Origin: Castor canadensis
Taxonomy: Eukaryota; Chordata; Mammalia; Rodentia; Castoridae
Length of the DNA: 64,000 nt
Assembly: GCF_047511655.1 (NCBI RefSeq)
Contig: NC_133399.1
Location: 3,041,333-3,105,332, forward strand
Direction: 5' to 3'
Part shown: positions 10,279 to 22,066 of the stretch, in pieces
Numbering within the stretch: position 1 is the first letter of the stretch
Layout: each line of letters opens with the position of its first letter
Program-made: the position numbers and the translations under genes
The notes under the pieces: model-generated
The model's input: the letters and a program-made list of their open reading frames with translations, nothing else
Databases searched by the model: none
What the model was told of the DNA's origin: nothing

Positions 10279-11865
10279 TCTGAGTATCTGTTTTCTTCAT
10301 TTCCCTCTGGTTCCTGTGCTAATTTTTTTGCTGTGAGGAAACTGGTTTCTTTGTTTTTTCTGTCTTCCTGTCATTGCTGTTGGTGTTGTTATTGCCCCTG
10401 GTGTTGTTATTGCCCCTGTACTGTGTTCAGTTAAGTATTTTCTGTCTTATAATAATAGCACTAGTGATATTTAGAATGGAAGGGTGAGAGGGGATGGAAA
10501 TCAAAGAAGTTAAAGGAAAAGGGAAAAACAAATAATCAAGTAGAAAGCAAACAAAACAAAACAAACAAACAAACATAAGAAGTTTCAAAGATATAAACAG
10601 GGAGAGACAGTGTACTAATTGACCATAAGCTGAAAAGGCATTAGAGAGACAGAGAGAGGATTGAGAATAAAAAATAAAAAGAATAAAGATAAGAATAAAA
10701 ATAAAAAATAAGTAAATGAAAGAAAAAATATATATGTAAATAAAATAAAACAAAATGAAAAATAGAAAAAAAACCTCCAAGTTCAAATGCAATGAAGTTT
10801 CAGTCTTAATAATTTTGGTGTCTGTCTCAGCCTCCAATCCTGGAGATGGTGCCTCAGTTGTTGTTCTGTATTTGTCTCATCAAGGGGGACACATAAAGTA
10901 GAACAAAACTGCACACACACACACACACACAAAACCCACAAAGTGTCCTAAGTTCAAATGCAATACAGTTTCAATAAGTTTTTCAGCATGCAGGTGTAGT
11001 TTGGTTGTTTTCTCATCAAAGGTAGGGAGAAAGAAAAAGAGTCTGGAGACAGGTCTGTGAATAGCTCTCTGCAGCTGTGGCTTGCCTGCCTGCTGCTGTC
11101 AACCTGCTGCTGTCAACCTGCTGTTGCTGGAGGCGTTATTTATGCAGTTCTCAGGAGTGAGCTTAGCACTCACCTGGCCCCGCAGGCTTTGTTTACTCAG
11201 ATTTCTCCTGTGCGTGAGCCGCTGCTACAAGCTTTCCCCTCTCCAAGCACCGGGGGAGGTGACACTGCACCCACTTTCTCAGGCCTGTGTGTTTGTTTAC
11301 AGCTCACATGGGAAGTGGGTCTTCCCCCTCTCCTGTGGAGTTTTCCTCCCTCCACCACTCTCACAAGCTTTCCCACTCCTGGTTACTGGGTGCGTGCCCC
11401 TGCTCCCGCCCTCTCTGGCCCGGCCTGGCTTGTTTATTTACAGCTCTGGGAAGGATTCCCCTCACCCCCCTTTGGCACTCAGGGCTCCCCACCCTCTTTG
11501 CAATGTATCTTTATTGTTCTTACTGCTTATTACTCAGTTTCTCTTTTTTCCCCAGGTGGAGGTCGGTCTGCCCAGGGGGCTAGCTGATCTGGCCCAGGGT
11601 TGTCTGCAGAAGTACTGTGTACTGCTTAGCTCACCTTGTCCGTGTCTTCCCAAGCCATCTGGGCACAGACGACTGGGGGCCCTCCTGGTTTCTCCGTTTA
11701 ATGTGAAGTGGAGATGCTCTGCGCCGGCTGGAGGTGTAGAGGGGTCAAAGTTTTGCCTCTTCTTGGTGTTTTTGCTTGCAAGGTGTGTCTCCAGCATCTC
11801 TCCAAGATTTCACTATAAGAGGCATGCTTTCTGCTTCCTCCCTCTAGCCGCCATCTTGGAATTCC
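10279..11865 (-). mobile_element. L1-A: 3'-truncated LINE-1 (5'UTR and start of ORF1 only)
   Basis: An antisense copy of the young L1 family. The right end is the family 5' terminus, in sense 'attccaagatggcggctag', which carries a YY1-type CAAGATGGCGG site. A 5'UTR of about 1.49 kb follows, with a CA tract near 10912-10930, then the ORF1 start codon (10372-10374) and about 32 ORF1 codons (M-T-G-R-Q type N-terminus). The element then stops: the rest of ORF1, ORF2, the 3'UTR and poly(A) are absent. Perfect 16-bp duplications flank both ends, so the truncated unit looks like a complete insertion event, not later deletion. Confidence 0.85.
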
Positions 11866-11882
11866 CAATGTATTCACTATAA
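11142..11882 (+). other. Antisense ORF within L1-A 5'UTR (ORF0-like)
   Basis: On the strand opposite to L1 transcription, an ATG at 11142 opens 246 codons across almost the whole 5'UTR and ends in flanking DNA. The N-terminal residues [12 protein letters not shown] recur from an ATG at the same place in L1-2 and L1-3, and L1-1 keeps the ATG but stops early. Primate L1s carry an antisense ORF0 in their unrelated 5'UTR. That this frame is expressed is inference, and the GC-rich 5'UTR could be open by chance. Confidence 0.35.
11866..11881 (+). repeat. Target-site duplication of L1-A, right copy
   Basis: Identical 16-mer to 10263-10278. The implied empty site is '..cactata/aaatatt..'. Confidence 0.85.
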
Positions 11883-12431
11883 AATATTAAGCATTTTACT
11901 CTTGGAGGGCATACTATTTAGAATTAAAACATACTCTTAAATTTCTAACTTGATCAATATGTTTATAAAGATATGATGAAAATATTTCTTGATTTCTATT
12001 GGAGATATTATTTTCCTTTCTCCTTAATTTAAGGAATTTTATTAATAGTGTTGAATTCTATTACTGAATAAAAGATTGACTATTCATTTGATTACCTTTT
12101 AGAATACCCTTGGGAGAATATTTTAACCTCTTATTTTCCCAATAATTTCTTAAATAAACTGTCTAATAGGGTCCTTTGGTAGTTTCATCCTAGGTGAACT
12201 TTGATGTATATATACCCAGTAAGATTTTGTTAAATGAAAGCATGAAAAGAATATATGCATGGATAAATGGATGGATGGGAAGATGTGTGGATAGATGGAT
12301 GAATGGATGGGATGCAATGGGAAGGATAATGGCAAAAGAGTAAGATTATCTCCAAGAAAAATGGATGTTGGTACTTGGGGAGGAGAGGAAGGGGACATGC
12401 AGAAGTAGAATGAAAAGGCAGAAAGATTTTT
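11882..12431 (+). repeat. Unique DNA grading into old L1 3'UTR tail with GGAT repeats
   Basis: 11882-12235 shows nothing recognisable. From about 12236, 'gaaagcatgaaaagaatatatgcatgg', a degenerate GGAT run (12262-12313) and 'gggatgcaatgggaaggataatggcaaaagag' look like a sense L1 3'UTR that resumes after L1-1 at about 19560. The implication is that L1-1 landed in an older sense L1 tail. Confidence 0.4.
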
Positions 12432-12447
12432 CAGTTGTATTGTTTTT
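12432..12447 (+). repeat. Target-site duplication of L1-1, left copy
   Basis: 'cagttgtattgttttt' matches 19449-19464 exactly. Its right edge merges with the poly(T) that is the L1-1 poly(A) tail on the minus strand. Confidence 0.85.
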
Positions 12448-12493
12448 TTTTTCTTTTATAATTCATATGTGCATACAAGGCTTGGTTCATTTC

Positions 12494-12556
12494 TCCCCCC
12501 TGCCCCCACCCCCTCCCTTACCACCCATTCCACCCCCTCCCGCTCCCCTCCTCAAT
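12494..12556 (-). repeat. L1-1 3'UTR polypurine (G-rich) tract
   Basis: The + strand is a run of C with occasional A or T; the L1 sense strand is G-rich with several G3+ runs and could form a quadruplex. Equivalent tracts are at 22166-22230 (L1-B) and 36388-36452 (L1-2). G-rich 3'UTR tracts are a known mammalian L1 feature. Confidence 0.8.
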
Positions 12557-12930
12557 ACCCAGCAGAAACTATTTTCCCCTTATCTCTAATTTTGTTGTAG
12601 AGACAGTATAAGCATTAATAGGAAGGAACAAGGGGTTTTGCTGGTTGAGATAAGGATAGCTATACAGGGCATTGACTCACATTGATTTCCTGTGCATGGG
12701 TGTTACCTTCTAGGTTAATTCTTTTTGATCTAACCTTTTCTCTAGTACCTGTTCCCCTTTTCCTATTGGCCTCAGTTGCTTTTAAGGTATCTGCTTTAGT
12801 TTCTCTGCATTAAGGGCAACAAATGCTAGCTAGTTTTTTAGGTGTCTTACCTATCCTCACCCCTCCCTTGTGTGCTCTGGCGTTTATCATGTGCTCATAG
12901 TCCAATCCCCTTGTTGTGTTTGCCCTTGAT

Positions 12931-15900
12931 CTAATGTCCACATATGAGGGAGAACATACGATTTTTGGTCTTTTGGGCCAGGCTAACCTCACTCAGAATG
13001 ATGTTCTCCAGTTCCATCCATTTACCAGTGAATGATAACATTTCGTTCTTCTTCATGGCTGCATAGAATTCCATTGTGTATAGATACCACATTTTCTTAA
13101 TCCATTCGTCTGTGTTGGGGCATCTTGGCTGTTTCCATAACTTGGCTATTGTGAATAGTGCCGCAATAAACATGGATGTGCAGGTGCCTCTGGAGTAACA
13201 GTCTTTTGGGTACATCCCCAAGAGTGGTATTGCTGGATCAAATGGTAGATCGATGTCCAGCTTTTTAAGTAGCCTCCAAATTTTTTTCCAGAGTGGTTGT
13301 ACTAGTCTACATTCCCACCAACAGTGTAAGAGGGTTCCTTTTTCCCCGCATCCTCGCCAACAACTGTTGTTGGTGGTGTTGCTGATGATGGCTATTCTAA
13401 CAGGGGTGAGGTGGAATCTTAGCGTGGTTTTAATTTGCATTTCCTTTATTGCTAGAGATGGTGAGCATTTTTTCATGTGTTTTCTGTCCATTTGAATTTC
13501 TTCTTTTGAGAAAGTTCTGTTTAGTTCACTTGCCCATTTCTTTATTGGTTCATTAGTTTTGGGAGAATTTAGTTTTTTAAGTTCCCTGTATATTCTGGTT
13601 ATCAGTCCTTTGTCTGATGTATAATTGGCAAATATTTTCTCCCACTCTGTGGGTGTTCTCTTCAGTTTAGAGACCATTTCTTTTGATGAACAGAAGCTTT
13701 TTAGTTTTATGAGGTCCCATTTATCTATGCTATCACTTAGTTGCTGTGCTGCTGGGGTTTCATTGAGAAAGTTCTTACCTATACCTACTAACTCCAGAGT
13801 ATTTCCTATTCTTTCTTGTATCAACTTAAGAGTTTGGGGTCTGATATTAAGATCCTTGATCCATTTTGAGTTAATCTTGGTATAGGGTGATATACATGGA
13901 TCTAGTTTCAGTTTTTTGCAGACTGCTAACCAGTTTTCCCAGCAGTTTTTGTTGAAGAGGCTATTTCTCCATCGTATATTTTTAGCTCCTTTGTCAAAGA
14001 TAAGCTGCTCATAGTTGTGTGGCTTCATATCTGGATCCTCTATTCTGTTCCACTGGTCTTCATGTCTGTTTTTGTGCCAGTACCATGATGTTTTTATTGT
14101 TATTGCTTTGTAATATAGTTTGAAGTCAGGTATTGTGATACCTCCTGCATTGTTCTTTTGACTGAGTATTGCCTTGGCTATTCGTGGCCTCTTGTGTTTC
14201 CATATAAATTTAACAGTAGATTTTTCAATGTCTTTAATGAATGTCATTGGAATTTTGATGGGAATTGCATTAAACATGTAGATTACTTTGGGGAGTATCG
14301 ACATTTTTACTATGTTGATTCTACCAATCCATGAGCATGGGAGATCTCTCCACTTTCTATAGTCTTCCTCAATCTCTTTCTTCAGAAGTTTATAGTTTTC
14401 CTTTTAGAGGTCTTTCACATCTTTTGTTAGGTTTACACCTAGGTATTTGATTTTGTTTGAGGCTATTGTAAATGGAATTGTTTTCATACATTCTTTTTCC
14501 GTTTGCTCATTGTTAGTGTATAGAAATGCTAATGATTTTTCTATGTTGATTTTATATCCTGCTACCTTGCTATAGCTATTGATGATGTCTAGAAGCTTCT
14601 GAGTAGAGTTTTTTGGGTCTTTAAGGTATAGGATAATGTCGTCTTCAAATAGGGATATTTTGACAGTTTCTTTACCTATTTGTATTCCTTTTATTCCTTC
14701 TTCTTGCCTAATTGCTCTGGCTAGGAATTCCAGTACTATGTTGAATAGGAGTGGAGATAGTGGGCATCTTGTCTGGTTCCTGATTTTAGAGGGAATGGTT
14801 TTAATTTTTCTCCGTTAAGTATAATGCTGGCTGTAGGTTTGTCATATATAGCTTTTATAATGTTGAGGAACTTTCCTTCTATTCCTAGTTTTCTTAGAGC
14901 TTTTATCATGAAATGATGTTGGATCTTATCAAAGGCTTTTTCTGCATCTATTGAAATGATCAAGTGGTTTTTGTTTTTGCTTCTGTTAATGTGGTTTATT
15001 ACGTTTATTGATTTTCGTATGTTGAACCAACCCTGCATCCCTGGGATGAAGCCTACCTGGTCGTGGTGAATAATCTTTTTGATGTGTTGCTGAATTCGAT
15101 TTGCCATTATTTTGTTGAGGATTTTTGCATCAATGTTCATTAGGGAGATTGGCCTATAGTTCTCCTTTTTGGAGGTGTCTTTGCCTGGTTTTGGGATAAG
15201 TGTAATACTGGCTTCATAAAATGTGTTTGGCAGTTTTCCTTCCCTTTCTATTTCATGGAACAGTTTAAGGAGGGTTGGTATCAGTTCTTCTTTAAAGGTC
15301 TGATAGAATTCAGCAGAGAATCCATCAGGTCCTGGACTTTTCTTTTTGGGGAGACTCTTGATTGCTGCTTCAATTTCATTTTGTGTTATAGGTCTATTCA
15401 GGTGATTAATTTCCTCTTGGTTCAGTTTTGGATGATCATATGTATCTAGAAATCTGTCCATTTCTTTTAGATTTTCAAATTTATTTGAATATAGGTTCTC
15501 AAAGTAGTCTCTGATGATTTCCTGGACTTCCATGGTGTTTGTTGTTATCTCCCCTTTTGCATTCCTAATTCTACTAATTTGGTTTTTTTCTCTCCTCATT
15601 TTAGTCAGGTTTGCCAGGGGTCTATCGATCTTGTTTATTTTTTCAAAGAACCAACTTTTTGTTTCATTAATTCTTTGTATGGTTTTTTTGGTTTCTATTT
15701 CGTTGATTTCAGCTCTTATTTTTATTATTTCTCTCCTTCTATTTGTTTTGGGATTTGCTTGTTCTTGTTTTTCTAGGAGTTTGAGATGTATCATTAGGTC
15801 ATTGATTTGGGATCTTTCAATCTTTTTAATATATGCACTCATGGCTATAAACTTTCCTCTCAAGACTGCCTTAGCTGTGTCCCATAGGTTCTGGTAGGTT

Positions 15901-16745
15901 GTGTTTTCATTTTCATTGACTTCCAGGAACATTTTAATTTCCTCTTTTATTGCATCGATGATCCATTCTTCATTAAGTAATGAGTTATTTAGTTTCCAGC
16001 TGTTTGCATGTTTTTTGTCTTTATTTTTGTTGTTGAGTTCTACTTTTACTGCATTGTGGTCAGATAGTAGGCATGGTATTATTTCTATTTTCTTATATTT
16101 GCTGAGGCTTGCTTTGTGCCCTAGGATATGATCTATTTTGGAGAAGGTTCCATGGGCTGCTGAGAAGAATGTATATTGTGTAGACGTTGGATGAAATGTT
16201 CTGTAGACATCTACTAGGTCCACTTGATCTATTGCATATTTTAGATCTTGGATTTCTTTATTGAGTTTTTGTTTGGATGACCTATCTATTGATGCTAATG
16301 GAGTGTTAAAGTCTCCCACAACCACTGTGTTGGCGTTTATATATGCTTTTAGGTCTTTCAGGGTATGTTTGATGAAATTGGGTGCGTTGACATTGGGTGC
16401 GTACAGATTGATGATTATTATTTCCTTTTGGTCTATTTCCCCTTTTATTAGTATGGAATGTCCTTCTTTATCTCGTTTGATCAATGTAGGTTTGAAGTCT
16501 ACTTTGTCAGAGATAAGTATTGCTACTCCTGCTTGTTTTCGGGGGCCATTGGCTTGGTAAATCTTCTTCCAGCCTTTCATCCTAAGCATATGCTTATTTC
16601 TGTCGGTGAGATGAGTCTCCTGTAAGCAACAAATTGTTGGATGTTCTTTTTTAATCCATTTTGTCAAACGGTGTCTTTTGATGGGTGAATTAAGTCCATT
16701 AACATTAAGTGTTAGTACTGATAGGTATGTGGTGATTCCAGCCAT
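12931..16745 (-). pseudogene. L1-1 ORF2 (endonuclease/reverse transcriptase), disrupted
   Basis: ORF2p nicks target DNA and reverse-transcribes the L1 RNA. The start is the ATG at 16743-16745 (M-A-G-I-T-T-Y-L-S). The APE-type endonuclease domain follows, with [15 protein letters not shown] and the G-D-F-N-T-P motif. The reverse transcriptase begins near [11 protein letters not shown]. Counting the whole span with one base restored gives about 1271 residues, close to human ORF2p (1275), and the end M-F-S-L-I-C-G-H is homologous. Lesions: a one-base deletion at 14768 within the S-G-T-R-Q-G-C-P-L motif, a TAA at 14404-14406, and the catalytic F-A-D-D changed to F-E-D-D (14638-14649). It cannot make active protein. 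Confidence 0.93.
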
Positions 16746-16795
16746 TTAGTTATCTTAGTTGTTTGAAGGTTTGATTGTGTGTACCTAACTTGATG

Positions 16796-17995
16796 TTACT
16801 CTCTACTGTCTTGCTTTTTCTTATCCTGTGGTTTGGTGCTGCCTGCCTTTTCATGGTTAAGTTGGGTGTCACTTTCTGTGTGCAGGATCCCTTGCAGAAT
16901 CTTTTGTAATGGTGGCTTTGTGGTCACATATTGTTTTAGTTTCTGCTTATCATGGAAGACTTTTATTGCTCCATCTATTTTGAATGATAGCTTTGTTGGG
17001 TAGAGTATCCTGGGGTTGAAGTTATTTTCATTCAGTGCCCGGAAGATCTCACCCCACGCTCTTCTTGCTTTTAATGTTTCTGTTGAGAAGTCTGCTGTGA
17101 TTTTGATGGGTTTACCTTTGTATGTTACTTGTTTTTTCTCTCTTACAGCCTTCAATATTCTTTCCTTAGTTTCTGAACTTGTTGTTTTAATGATGATATG
17201 TCATGGAGTAGTTCTATTTTGATCTGGTCTGTTTGGTGTCCTGGAGGCCTCTTGCATTTGTATGGGAATATCTTTCTCTAGATTTGGGAAATTTTCCGTT
17301 ATTATTTTGTTGAATATATTACGCATTCCCTTCGCTTGCACCTCTTCTCCTTCTTCGATGCCCATGATTCTCAAGTTTGGTCTTTTGATGGACTCGGTGG
17401 GTTCTTGCATTTTCTTTTCACAGGTCTTGAGTTGTTTAATTAATAGATCTTCAGTTTTTCCTTTAATTACCATTTCATCTTCAAGTTCTGAGATTCTGTC
17501 TTCTGTTTGTTCTATTCTGCTGGATTGGCCTTCCGTTTTGTTTTGCAGTTCTGTTTCATTCTTTTTTCTGAGGTTTTCCATATCCTGGCAGTTTTCTTTA
17601 ATGTTGTCTATTTTTGTCCTGAGTTCATTTATCCATTTATTCATTGTGTTCTCTCTTTCACTTTGGTGTTTATACAGTGCTTCTATGGTTTCCTTTATTT
17701 CTTCTTTTGCTTTTTCAAATTCTCTATTTTTATTGTCTTGGAATTTATTGAGTGTCTCCTGTACATTTTGGTTGACCCTATCCAGTATCATCTCTATAAA
17801 ATTCTCATTGAGTACTTGTAGTATGTCTTCTTTTAAATTATTCTTGTGGGCTTCATTGGGTCCTTTGGCATAGTTTATCTTCATTTTGTTGGAGTCTGGA
17901 TCTGAGTTTCTGTTCTCTTCATTCCCCTCTGGTTCCTGTACTAATTTTTTGCTGTGGGGAAACTGGTTTCCTTGTTTTTTCTGTCTTCCTGTCAT
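16796..17995 (-). pseudogene. L1-1 ORF1 (RNA-binding chaperone), one stop codon
   Basis: The start ATG is 17993-17995 ([10 protein letters not shown]). A charged N-terminus leads into a long coiled coil (heptad-rich K/E/L stretch, roughly residues 60-210), an RRM-type domain, and a C-terminal domain with [10 protein letters not shown] and N-P-R-I-L-Y-P-T-K-L-S-F. The frame is continuous over 399 codons except for codon 265, TGA (about 17201-17203), where L1-3 has CGA: a CpG-type C-to-T change. ORF1p binds L1 RNA as a trimer; this copy would be truncated before its C-terminal domain. Confidence 0.92.
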
Positions 17996-19448
17996 TGTCC
18001 TTGGTGTTGTTACTGTCCCTGTACTGTGTGCAATTAAGTATTTTCTAGCTTGTAATAATAACAATGGTAATATTGAGAATGGAAGAATGAGCTGAGATGG
18101 AAAGCAAGAAGTTAAAGAAAAGGGGAAAACAAATATACAGACAAGAGGGAGAAAGCAGAACAAGGTATCAGACAAGAGAGTTTCAAAGGTATAAACAGGG
18201 AGTGTTAGTGTACTAATCGACAGTAAGCTGAACAGACAATAGAGAGACAGAGAGAGGATTGAAAATCAAAGATAAAAAAAATAAGTATATGAAAGTAATA
18301 TCTATTTATAAAAATGAATTAAAATAAAATGGAAAATAGAAAATTAAAAAAAAAAACAAAAAACCAAAAACTTCCAAGTTTATATGCAATGCAGTTTCAG
18401 TCTTAATAATTTGGATGTCCGTCTCAATCTCCAGTCCTGGAGTTGGTGCCTCAGATGTTGTTCTGTAGTTGTCTCATCAAAGGGGATGCATAAAGTAGAA
18501 CAAAACTACACACTCACACACACACAGAGGATTAAAAAAAAAAAACCCCACCAAGTGTCCCCAGTTCAAATGCAATACAGTTTCAGTAAGTTTTTCGGCT
18601 TGCAGGTGTAATTCGGTTGTTCTCTCATCAAAGGTAGGGAGAAAAAGAAACAAAAGCGTCTGGAGGCAGTTCTGAGAGTGGTATCTGCAACTGTGGCTTG
18701 CCTGCCTGCTGCTCTCCACCTGTAGCTGGCGGCGTTATTTATGCAGATCTCTGGGGCGAGCTAGCACTCACCTGGTCCCACAGGCTTTGTTTGCTCAGAG
18801 TTCTCCTGTGCGGGGGGCCTCTGCTACAGGCTTTCCCCTTTCCAAGCACTGGGAAAGGTGCCACTGCCCCGCGTTGTCAGGCCTGCGTGTTTATTTACAG
18901 TTCACGTGGGAAGTGGGTCTTCCCTCCTCTCACAAGCATCCCTGCTCCTGGTTGCTGGGCGCGCCCCGCTCCCGCCAGAGGCTCTCCAGCCCGCCCGGCT
19001 TGTTTATTTACAGTCCTGGGAAGGATTCCCTTCCCCCAATCTTCAGCGCTCAGGGCGCCCCACCCTCTTTCCAGCATGTCTTAACTGTTCTTATTGCTTA
19101 GTACTCAGTTTCTCTTTTTTTCCCGGGTGGAGGTCAGTCTGTCCAGGGGGCTATGCTGCTCTGGCCCAGGCTTGTCTGTGGGGCTACCGCGGTACTGCGA
19201 AGCTCACCTGGTTCGTGTCTTCCCATGCCGTATGGGCGCTGGCCACTGGTGGCCCCGGGGGCCCTCCTCGGTTCTCCATTTAAGGTGAAGTGGAGATTCT
19301 CTGCGCCGGCTGGAGATGTGGAGGGGTCAAAGTTATGCCTTTTCTCGTGATTATGCCTGCAAAGTGTGTCTCCAGCATCTCTCCAAGATTTCACTATAGG
19401 AGGGTCGCTTTCTGCTTCCTCCCTCTAGCCGCCATCTTGGAATTTCTC
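17996..19448 (-). promoter_or_regulatory. L1-1 5'UTR / internal promoter region
   Basis: Transcription of L1 starts inside its 5'UTR. The first bases (about 19429-19444) carry the reverse complement of CAAGATGGCGGC, a YY1-type site like that at the start of human L1. The region holds TGTTTATTTACAG repeats (two here; three in L1-2). The antisense ORF0-like ATG at 18741 is closed by an early TAG in this copy. Promoter activity is inferred by analogy. Confidence 0.6.
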
Positions 19449-19464
19449 CAGTTGTATTGTTTTT
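19449..19464 (+). repeat. Target-site duplication of L1-1, right copy
   Basis: Identical to 12432-12447 and directly abuts the L1 5' terminus. Confidence 0.85.
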
Positions 19465-19499
19465 GAAAAAATATGTTCCACTATATTATAACAAAATAT

Positions 19500-19690
19500 A
19501 AAGGAATTCATATACATATATGACATTGGAATAATGAAAACAATCAAAGCTGTTTATAAGTGGATGAAGGTGAGATAAGAAAGAGTAATAGAGGGGTGAA
19601 TTTGATCAAAGTACATTATATGCATTGTCGAGATATCACAATGAAACCACTTTGGACAATAATAATATACTAATAAAAATGGGAAAACAA
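19500..19690 (+). repeat. Old L1 3'UTR tail, sense
   Basis: 'gggtgaatttgatcaaagtacattatatgcattg...atatcacaatgaaaccactttggac' and 'taataatatactaataaaaat' form the usual 3'UTR end of an older L1 type in this genome (compare 27830-27915). It appears to be the right part of the element invaded by L1-1. Confidence 0.6.
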
Positions 19691-20439
19691 AAATTAAATA
19701 AAAGTTTAAATGAGTAGTATATAGCAAGTAGTAAAAATAACAATTTATCCTTGCTCAGTCTGGTCCAAATCTATTGAAGTACAAATACCATCCTGTGCCT
19801 TCCTCAACCCAGAAGATCCTTTCATCCAGCACCAGATCCCAATGACTGATATACTGAATAAATTCTCCTTCACCTAAAGTTTAACTTCCTCTAACTCACC
19901 CTTATTTTCTATGTTTGCCATGCTTTTAATCCTATTTCAGTCACTAAATTGAATATTTGACTGACTTTTCATTACAAAATCTGGTCTAAGTGAGAAAAGA
20001 CTAAAGTTCTCCCTCTTTTGTTAAAGACAGATTCAATAGATCTTTGAATTGATTGATATAAATGTTAAGATATTGAATGTCTCTGGAACAATCTGTGATG
20101 CACTAAGGGACTCAGTAAAAATGTATTAGTTTAGATTCTTGGAAACCTCTTCAGTGTACTAAATGATTCAGGCCACGAGGAGAAACTTATCATCTGCTGG
20201 CAACAGATGATATTTTAGGAGAAAAGTAGATCCCTTCAAATCCAGAGATTCCTGTCCAATAACTCAACCTTCAATGATATTCTCGCCAATAGAATGTGAG
20301 CAGTAAGTAGGCAAAGCTGAGCAAGGAAGAAAAATCCACTCCATACTGTCTAAACCTCCATTTAAAGACATCACAGTGAGGAAGCACTGAAAATTTCTTG
20401 TAAGTGACCCACTAAAATCAAACCATGACATTATCTCCA

Positions 20440-20440
<1 letters not shown>
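19691..20440. other. Intergenic, no gene seen
   Basis: No recognisable feature before the KRAB-ZNF retropseudogene. Confidence 0.4.

Positions 20441-22066
<1,626 letters not shown>

Larger units (their letters stand above)
12448..19448 (-). mobile_element. L1-1: full-length LINE-1, about 7.0 kb
   Basis: A complete antisense L1, in its own sense: 5'UTR of about 1.45 kb (19448-17996) beginning at the CAAGATGGCGG site, ORF1, a roughly 50-nt spacer, ORF2, and a 3'UTR of about 0.48 kb whose G-rich polypurine tract is complementary to 12494-12555. A short A-rich tail ends it. A 16-bp target duplication brackets it, with a reasonable endonuclease-like site (TTTTT/GA). Both ORFs are broken: a stop in ORF1, and a frameshift plus a stop in ORF2. 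It is therefore a dead but fairly recent insertion. Confidence 0.93.

Noticed and set aside
15514-15897. A hydrophobic + strand frame resembling a membrane protein.
   Set aside because: It is the complement of L1-1 ORF2 between the endonuclease and RT; hydrophobicity is a complement artefact.
17262-17873. A 203-codon + strand open frame, and similar ones at 41151-41789 and 46455-46793.
   Set aside because: They are exact mirror images of the L1 ORF1 coiled coil on the opposite strand (S/F/L-rich complement of K/E-rich codons) and track with it in every copy.
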